Source: Amphritea pacifica
Lineage (GTDB): Bacteria; Pseudomonadota; Gammaproteobacteria; Pseudomonadales; Balneatricaceae
Reading direction: 5' to 3'
Assembly: GCF_016924145.1 (NCBI RefSeq)
Contig: NZ_JAFFZO010000005.1
Location: forward strand, 98,850-162,849
Length of the DNA stretch: 64,000 nt
This document shows, piece by piece, positions 59,486-64,000 of this stretch. Within the stretch, counting starts at the first letter, position 1. Each line of letters starts with the position of its first letter. Position numbers and translations under genes: made by a program. The notes below the pieces were generated by a model that saw only the letters and a list, made by a program, of their open reading frames with translations, was not told where the DNA came from and ran no database searches.

Positions 59486-59824
59486 ATGAAATTAATAACG
59501 GCCATTATCCGGCCGCACACACTGGAAGAGGTAAGAGGGCCTTTGCAGTCCATTGGTGTGAGCGGTCTGACAGTTACTGAGGTTAAGGGGTATGGGCGCC
59601 AACAGGGGCACACTGAACTTTATCGGGGTGCAGAGTACCGTGTCAGCTTTGTGCCCAAGATTAAGCTGGAAATTGCACTCGATGATGCCCTGCTGGATCA
59701 GGTTGTAGAAGCGATTTCCGGGGCCGCTAAAACGGGCGCTTTTGGCGATGGCAAGTTGTTTATTCAAGACCTTGATCAGGTTTTCAGAATTCGTACCGGA
59801 GAATCCGGTGCATCTGCATTGTAG
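59486..59824 (+). CDS. glnK: PII signal-transduction protein GlnK
   Basis: 112 aa from ATG 59486 with GGAGGAG 4 bp upstream; a start seven codons earlier is unlikely because PII proteins begin MKLIxAII. The T-loop is GRQQGHTELYRGAEYRVSF with uridylylation tyrosine in ELYRGAEY. B-loop TGAFGDGKLFI and C-loop VFRIRTGESGASAL are present. It senses 2-oxoglutarate/ATP/ADP and blocks the adjacent Amt channel when nitrogen is plentiful. Starts the glnK-amt operon, 10 bp before amt. Confidence 0.95.
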   Translation: MKLITAIIRPHTLEEVRGPLQSIGVSGLTVTEVKGYGRQQGHTELYRGAEYRVSFVPKIKLEIALDDALLDQVVEAISGAAKTGAFGDGKLFIQDLDQVFRIRTGESGASAL

Positions 59825-59833
59825 GAGAAACAG

Positions 59834-61087
59834 ATGAGTAATCTACCAATTGAACTGTCATACGCGCTCGATACATTTTATTTTCTGATATGTGCCGTGC
59901 TGGTGATGTGGATGGGGGCAGGCTTTGCCATGCTTGAAGCTGGGCTGGTCCGCAGCAAGAACACCGTGGAGATTCTGAATAAGAATGCCCTGCTGTATGG
60001 TATCGCCTGTATCGCCTACCTATTGGTGGGCTATAACATTATGTACCCGGCTGATCCGGTCAGTGGAGTTATCCCCGGCCTGGATTTTCTTCTGGGGGCC
60101 GATAACAGCACAGACGCTGTGGTGGCGGGTGGCGATGATGCACCGTATTACTCCAGTATGGCGGACTTTATCTTCCAGGCGGTGTTTGCTGCTGCAACCA
60201 TGTCGATTGTCTCCGGTGCCGTGGCTGAACGGATGCGTCTCTGGCCATTCCTGATCTTCGCCGTCTTTATGGTGTCCTTTATCTACCCGCTGGAGGGGTA
60301 CTGGAAGTGGGGCGGTGGTTTCCTGGATGAGCTGGGATTCCTGGATTTTGCCGGATCGGTGGTGGTGCATATGGCGGGCGCAGCTGCCGCTCTGGCGGCA
60401 GTGATTCTGGTGGGGCCGCGTAAAGGTAAATATGGCCCTCATGGAGAGGTACGGGCGATCCCCGGCGCTAACCTGCCGATGGCAACCCTGGGGATGTTTA
60501 TTCTGTGGATGGGCTGGTTTGGATTTAATGGTGGGTCAGAACTCAAAATAGCCAATGTTGAAGAGGCTAATGCAGTTGCAAAAATCTTTGTTAACACCAA
60601 TGCCGCAGCAGCTGCCGGAATGGTGGTGGCGGCGCTGTTTGCCCGGGCCCTGTTTGGTAAAACCGACCTGACCATGACCATCAACGGTGCGCTGGCCGGC
60701 CTGGTGGCGATTACGGCTGAGCCGCTGCTGCCTGATACCGGTACAGCATCGCTGATCGGTGCGGTGGGTGGACTGGTGGTGGTGATCTCAGTGCTGACAC
60801 TGGATAAGCTGAAACTGGATGACCCGGTGGGAGCCATCTCTGTGCATGGTGCTGCCGGTATCTGGGGTATTTTTGCCGTACTGATCAGCAACCCGGATGC
60901 CACCTTTATGGCCCAGTTGATCGGTACGTCGGTAACCTTTGCCTGGATGTTTATTGCCTCTTTCATTGTTCTGCTGATCATCAAAGCAGTGATGGGGCTG
61001 CGCGCCAGCGAAGAGGAGGAGATGGAAGGAATGGATGTCCACGAATGTGGTATGGAAGCCTATCCGGAATTTACTTCGGGTAAATAA
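59834..61087 (+). CDS. amt: Ammonium transporter Amt
   Basis: 417 aa, 11 helices. Signature DFAGSVVVHMAGAAAALAAV with the first pore histidine and DPVGAISVHGAAGIWGIFAV with the second; GWFGFNGGSELKIAN is the conserved Amt segment. Membrane channel for NH4+/NH3, gated by GlnK from the gene 10 bp upstream. The C-terminus is acidic (SEEEEMEGMDVHECGMEAYP). The second Amt of the window (55344) shares the AYPE-like tail. Confidence 0.95.
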   Translation: MSNLPIELSYALDTFYFLICAVLVMWMGAGFAMLEAGLVRSKNTVEILNKNALLYGIACIAYLLVGYNIMYPADPVSGVIPGLDFLLGADNSTDAVVAGGDDAPYYSSMADFIFQAVFAAATMSIVSGAVAERMRLWPFLIFAVFMVSFIYPLEGYWKWGGGFLDELGFLDFAGSVVVHMAGAAAALAAVILVGPRKGKYGPHGEVRAIPGANLPMATLGMFILWMGWFGFNGGSELKIANVEEANAVAKIFVNTNAAAAAGMVVAALFARALFGKTDLTMTINGALAGLVAITAEPLLPDTGTASLIGAVGGLVVVISVLTLDKLKLDDPVGAISVHGAAGIWGIFAVLISNPDATFMAQLIGTSVTFAWMFIASFIVLLIIKAVMGLRASEEEEMEGMDVHECGMEAYPEFTSGK

Positions 61088-61114
61088 CCTTCACAGAACC
61101 CTGTATTGATCTTG

Positions 61115-61147
61115 AAAAGCCACCCGCTGTTCAGCCGGTGGCTTTTT
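61115..61147 (+). terminator. Rho-independent terminator after amt
   Basis: AAAAGCCACC-CGCTGTTCAGCC-GGTGGCTTTTT hairpin with T run, 28 bp after the stop. Confidence 0.9.
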
Positions 61148-61356
61148 CGTTTATTTGTGCGTTGATTTACGGAGGATATACCTGAGACTATAGAGCGGAT
61201 AGGGAGTACGCCTTTTTCTCACATCACAAATAAATAATAGGTATGCGCTGTAAAACTCATATAATGAACAGCGTTGAAGCCTGAGTACTACCGTCAGGAA
61301 TCATTCAACGGTGATAAAATGTCAGCCGCGTATAACAGGGTATTTAGGAGAGAACC

Positions 61357-62070
61357 GTGACCTACTGTGTGGGTATCAGAACCAATGAAGCAACCATAAT
61401 GATTTCCGACTCCCGCACCAGCGCCGGGGTGGATAACATTAGCAGCTATAGCAAAATGTGGCGGTATGGTATTCCCGGTGAACGTCAGTTTGTGATCTGT
61501 AGTGCGGGCAACCTGGCGACCACTCAGGCGGTCATCGCGGCGATCGAACGGGATATTAAGAACACTGCTGAGACCAGCTTGCTGACGGTTGCGGATATGC
61601 ATCAGGCTGCCGAGTATATCGGTAAAGTGAGTGTTGCGGTGCAGGAAAAGGCCGGTGGGGGAGCGGTATTTGAAGCCACGTTTCTGCTGGCTGGCGAGAT
61701 TCTCGGCTCGCTCAGTGGACTCTACATGATCTATGCGCAGGGAAACTATATCGCCAGTTCGCGTCAGGTACCCTATCTGCAGATCGGTGAAATAAAATAT
61801 GGTAAACCGATATTAGACCGGGTCATTCAGGAAAGCACCACCATTGACAGAGCGATCGTCTGCGGTCTGATTTCGATGGATGCGACGCTGAAAAGTAACC
61901 TGACCGTTGGCCCGCCGATTGAACTCTACATTCTTCAACATGGTAGCCTTACTTTAGGCCGTTACCGTTCATTCGGCGAAGACGATGAGTATATGCGGGA
62001 TCTGCGCAAACTCTGGAACAAAGCGATGGAAAGTGCGGTAGATGCGATGCCGCGATTAACCCTGAGTTGA
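61357..62070 (+). CDS. Anbu (ancestral beta-subunit) proteasome-type peptidase
   Basis: 237 aa, GTG start preceded by TTAGGAGAG. It begins MTYCVGIRTNEATIMISDSR, so after removal of Met the N-terminal nucleophile would be Thr1, as in proteasome-like hydrolases; SDSRTSAGVDNISSY and VICSAGNLATTQAVIAAIER are Anbu-typical, with the lysine at ~33-35 (YSKMW). Anbu is usually encoded with an ATP-grasp/alpha-E/transglutaminase-like set, which is not present here. Cytoplasmic self-assembling particle; substrates unknown. Monocistronic with its own terminator. Confidence 0.9.
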   Translation: MTYCVGIRTNEATIMISDSRTSAGVDNISSYSKMWRYGIPGERQFVICSAGNLATTQAVIAAIERDIKNTAETSLLTVADMHQAAEYIGKVSVAVQEKAGGGAVFEATFLLAGEILGSLSGLYMIYAQGNYIASSRQVPYLQIGEIKYGKPILDRVIQESTTIDRAIVCGLISMDATLKSNLTVGPPIELYILQHGSLTLGRYRSFGEDDEYMRDLRKLWNKAMESAVDAMPRLTLS

Positions 62071-62118
62071 GCACGCACTGTATGGGGCACGGCCTTGTGC
62101 CTGCACCACCTTAGAATG

Positions 62119-62149
62119 AAAATGCAGCCACACAGGCTGCATTTTTTTT
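62119..62149 (+). terminator. Rho-independent terminator after Anbu gene
   Basis: AAAATGCAGCC-ACACA-GGCTGCATTTT with further T, 48 bp after the stop. Confidence 0.92.
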
Positions 62150-62276
62150 GGTTGGCGTAGCCAAACACTGCTTCAGGTCAGGGTTTGATCGCTGAACTTA
62201 AGTACACTGGAGCCGTGATTTGCAATGGCAGATTGAAGTTTAATGATGAATTCAACGTGCTGATTGAGGTATTCAG

Positions 62277-62663
62277 ATGAAAATAGCAGTTGCCAGCAGA
62301 GATGGTATTACGGTCGCCGGTCATATCGGTAAATGCAAAAGCTGGATTATTTTTCAGTCGGACGCAATACATCAGATCAAACTGGTCGAGATGATCACTC
62401 TGCCCAGAGAGCTGGTGTTTCATTATTATAAGGATGATATGCCCCACCCGTTAGCCGATTGTGATGTAGTGATTGGTGCCAGCGCCGGAGATAGTTTTGT
62501 TAACAAAATGGCTCTGCGGGGTATCAATGCCGTATTGACGGCTGAAACAGACCCCGAAAAAGCCGTGGCTGATTATCTGAACAAACAGATTACTCCCCCG
62601 AAACCCCGCCCAATAGGCGGACTGGTGTGCAAAGTCAGGGATGCACTCTCGTCGCATAACTGA
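62277..62663 (+). CDS. NifX/NifB-like (dinitrogenase iron-molybdenum cofactor family) protein
   Basis: 128 aa. MKIAVASRDGITVAGHIGKC and PLADCDVVIGASAGDSFVNK fit the small RNase-H-like Nitro_FeMo-Co fold, which binds metal clusters; MALRGINAVLTAETDPEKAV is the closing helix. No nif genes are in the window, so the role is likely in general Fe-S or metal handling, as for the many such proteins in non-fixers. A weak hairpin at 62701 follows. Confidence 0.85.
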   Translation: MKIAVASRDGITVAGHIGKCKSWIIFQSDAIHQIKLVEMITLPRELVFHYYKDDMPHPLADCDVVIGASAGDSFVNKMALRGINAVLTAETDPEKAVADYLNKQITPPKPRPIGGLVCKVRDALSSHN

Positions 62664-63157
62664 TTGCTATCTGTAACGGGCAGTACTGAGCTTTCCATCC
62701 GGGCCTCTGTTTCCAGGCCCTTATTTCCGGTCGCTTCCGGCGCTCTGGCTGCCTCCTCTTTTTTATCTGACTCGCTGAACTTAATGGCTCTTTTGCCTGC
62801 TCTCATATCTACTGATATAGGGCGGTGTCTTGCTATTGAAGCGATCTGTAATCACCATACTCATTAAGATCTTGCCATATTTTTATACGAAACCCATAAC
62901 GACACCTCAACCAAGTAAATGAACTGCATTCTCCCCAATTGTCGATGCATGCTTCCAGCAAAGATACCAGTCGATATGTAGGCGCTGGCCCGAAATGCAT
63001 GTTCTGCTGTTCCAAAGTGACAATTGAAACCGGAGGAATGTGACAGAGCTGCTGATCAGAATAACAACGTTCGGGCAAGAAAAAGCCCAGCAAGGTAGCT
63101 GGGCTCGAATGAAAATCTTAAGGTTAAAAAATTATATAAACTTCGATTTCTTTACCA
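62664..63157. other. Non-coding stretch between NifX-like gene and immunity-like gene
   Basis: About 490 bp. A GGGCCT...AGGCCC hairpin (62701-62720, followed by TTATTT) may terminate the NifX-like transcript, and a minus-strand terminator lies at 63078-63104. An 86-codon minus-strand frame (62833-63093) is aromatic and cysteine-rich, has no recognisable family and overlaps the terminator, so it is not called. May be decayed DNA at the edge of a mobile region. Confidence 0.4.
63078..63104 (-). terminator. Minus-strand terminator after the immunity-like gene
   Basis: Read on the minus strand: GCCCAGC-TACCTT-GCTGGGC followed by five T. It lies 54 bp beyond the stop of the 63158-63547 gene and ends its transcript. 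Confidence 0.8.
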
Positions 63158-63547
63158 TTAATTAAGCCATTCTACTTCAGGCTCCGCCTCAGACAGAATA
63201 TCTATGCAGTCAGTAGGTGTATATATCGCATAATGCTTAATACCCATATTCTCATTGATTTTATAGCCGTCCTCTAAAAACCAATCAAGCCATCTAGAGT
63301 TTTCAACTAGAAACAATGAGGACTTACCTGGATTATCTATCGATTCGATAGTTCTAAGTATGTCGCCTTCATAAAATTTTCTATAAGCTCTAGCCTGACT
63401 GAATTTCAATCTGAGTGTCGAATCCTTTTGATCCTCTCCCTTCAGTAAGATTCTAAACCCTTCATAATCGTCATGTATGCCTTCGCAATAAAGCACACGA
63501 GGAATATTGTCTAATGGCGTCCAAATTTTAAATAGTTCTTTTTTCAT
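63158..63547 (-). CDS. Probable immunity protein of a polymorphic toxin (unknown family)
   Basis: 129 aa: an acidic, soluble protein rich in Trp, Tyr and Asp (KIWTPLDNIPRVLYCEGIHD, SSLFLVENSRWLDWFLEDGY). No family recognised by name. Its ATG overlaps the TGA of the upstream toxin-tail fragment (ATGA), which is the usual toxin-immunity arrangement, and the acidity fits an inhibitor of a basic nuclease-like toxin. Codon use is more AT-rich than the core genes around it, and the flanking repeats and transposase point to transfer. The immunity role is inferred from context. Confidence 0.6.
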   Translation of the reverse strand: MKKELFKIWTPLDNIPRVLYCEGIHDDYEGFRILLKGEDQKDSTLRLKFSQARAYRKFYEGDILRTIESIDNPGKSSLFLVENSRWLDWFLEDGYKINENMGIKHYAIYTPTDCIDILSEAEPEVEWLN

Positions 63548-63678
63548 CTGCCGTACCGAACTTTAATTCGGTCCCTACCATTCTGAATTTCAACTGTCGG
63601 TCTACCATCTGAACTTCCAGGACGCACAACTACCTTTCTGCCATCAGGCAAAGTTCCTAAAGTATAATAAAGTATAAG
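63544..63678 (-). pseudogene. C-terminal stub of a polymorphic (RHS/CdiA-like) toxin
   Basis: Minus-strand frame ending in the TGA at 63544-63546: LGTLPDGRKVVVRPGSSDGR followed by PTVEIQNGRDRIKVRYGR and stop. The pattern VVVRPGSSDGRPTxEIQ...IKVRY is that of the C-terminal nuclease-like tails of large secreted toxins. The frame has no start codon and runs into the 53-bp repeats, where a stop appears, so only the last ~40 codons of the gene are left. The intact immunity-type gene directly follows. Confidence 0.6.
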
Positions 63679-63780
63679 GGACAGGCATATTCTAAAAGCC
63701 TGATCTATACTGCTGATACCTCAAATATATAAGGGACAGGCATATTCTAAAAGCCTGATCTATACTGCTGATACCTCAAA
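63673..63780. repeat. Two 53-bp direct repeats (REP-like) before a Y1 transposase
   Basis: Identical 53-bp units at 63673-63725 and 63728-63780, separated by TA. Each begins TATAAGGGACAGGCATATTC and contains an imperfect hairpin CAGGC-(11 nt)-GCCTG. They lie 22 bp before the transposase start and truncate the toxin gene. Typical of REP/BIME elements mobilised by RAYT-type transposases. Confidence 0.85.
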
Positions 63781-63801
63781 CAAGGATGTTAAGGAAATCA
63801 T

Positions 63802-64000
63802 ATGACCCGTGCCCGTCATCAGATTATTTCTACCGCAGACACTCCCTATTATCACTGTATTGCCCGCTGTGTGCGGCGGGCGTTTTTGTGTGGCGAAGAC
63901 TCATTAACCGGACAGAGTTATGAACACCGTCGTCAATGGGTAATTGACCGCCTTAAAACGCTGCAAGCCGTGTTCTGTATAGAACTGTGCGCCTACGCCG
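63802..64000 (+). CDS. REP-associated tyrosine (Y1/IS200-like) transposase, 3' end outside window
   Basis: ATG at 63802 with AAGGAA upstream; 66 codons seen, then the window ends. The start MTRARHQIISTADTPYYHCI followed by ARCVRRAFLCGEDS is the classical opening of the Y1_Tnp/RAYT group that acts on REP hairpins. The HUH motif and catalytic tyrosine lie beyond the edge. The two upstream 53-bp repeats are its likely recognition elements. Confidence 0.85.
   Translation, partial: MTRARHQIISTADTPYYHCIARCVRRAFLCGEDSLTGQSYEHRRQWVIDRLKTLQAVFCIELCAYA

Noticed and set aside
62833-63093. 86-codon minus-strand frame as a gene
   Set aside because: No family recognised and it overlaps a strong terminator for the upstream minus-strand gene.
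1-64000. CRISPR arrays, tRNA or rRNA genes
   Set aside because: No regularly spaced repeats with unique spacers and no recognisable tRNA or rRNA segments were found on reading; a covariance-model scan was not possible.

Overview
The window reads as chromosomal DNA of a marine, heterotrophic gammaproteobacterium, most like the Oceanospirillaceae (Amphritea, Neptuniibacter or Marinobacterium type). This is inferred from the gene set, not from a marker gene: trimethylamine/TMAO/dimethylamine oxidation, a 180-kDa-class NAD-glutamate dehydrogenase, PutA/PutP, ethanolamine ammonia-lyase, GlnK-Amt and an ArsJ arsenic operon. No rRNA, tRNA or CRISPR was seen. Coding density is high, and most intergenic gaps hold a recognisable terminator or promoter.

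Layout. 1-3.1 kb: a truncated AraC regulator divergent from an ornithine-cyclodeaminase-family reductase and a DadA-like amino-acid dehydrogenase. 3.3-8.5 kb: a TetR regulator and an RND permease, LolA-like and beta-barrel envelope export set; one 13-bp perfect palindrome lies at both promoters. 8.5-10.3 kb: an ATP adenylyltransferase-like HIT protein, a flavodoxin-like protein and a 78-aa unknown. 10.5-20.7 kb: a 12-gene co-directional cluster of unrecognised proteins, the most unusual part of the window. 20.7-33 kb: DMT exporter and Lrp regulator, then NAD-GDH, putP and a type-B putA (proline to glutamate to 2-oxoglutarate). 33-40.7 kb: a GGDEF-EAL protein, a radical SAM protein, an ars operon (arsR, permease, small thioredoxin, GAPDH, arsJ) and a JmjC-like protein.

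40.9-59.2 kb is a methylated-amine and ethanolamine island. It holds a DmmA/reductase/DUF3445 dimethylamine oxidase set, an SMR exporter, a glutamine amidotransferase, GNAT and GGDEF proteins, then cupin plus Tmm (TMA to TMAO), a three-gene operon of histidine kinase, NarL-type response regulator and PAS protein, Tdm (TMAO to dimethylamine plus formaldehyde), a second cupin, an Amt-family channel with an unannotated 56-aa membrane protein, and EutBC. The dmmA, tmm and tdm promoters share TACCCCT-type heptamers in pairs 14 bp apart, a likely target of the island's own response regulator. 59.3-61.1 kb is glnK-amt behind an NtrC-like site and a sigma-54-like element. 61.3-64 kb: a solitary Anbu proteasome homologue, a NifX-like protein, an immunity-like gene behind the C-terminal stub of a polymorphic toxin, two 53-bp direct repeats, and the start of a Y1-type (RAYT/IS200-like) transposase cut by the window edge.

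The 10.5-20.7 kb cluster encodes one protein of tandem L7/L12-C-terminal-like repeats, one helical protein, at least five clear and two partial members of one paralogous family (an AQYELD-type helix, an LGFxPTFYxF strand and a YSAEGxS...PxPPP tail), two of them fused to PASTA domains, two coiled-coil proteins, a disordered protein and a 713-aa protein with a C-terminal cluster of hydrophobic helices. No member has a signal peptide. It is reported as a candidate undescribed multi-subunit cytoplasmic assembly; its function cannot be read from the sequence.
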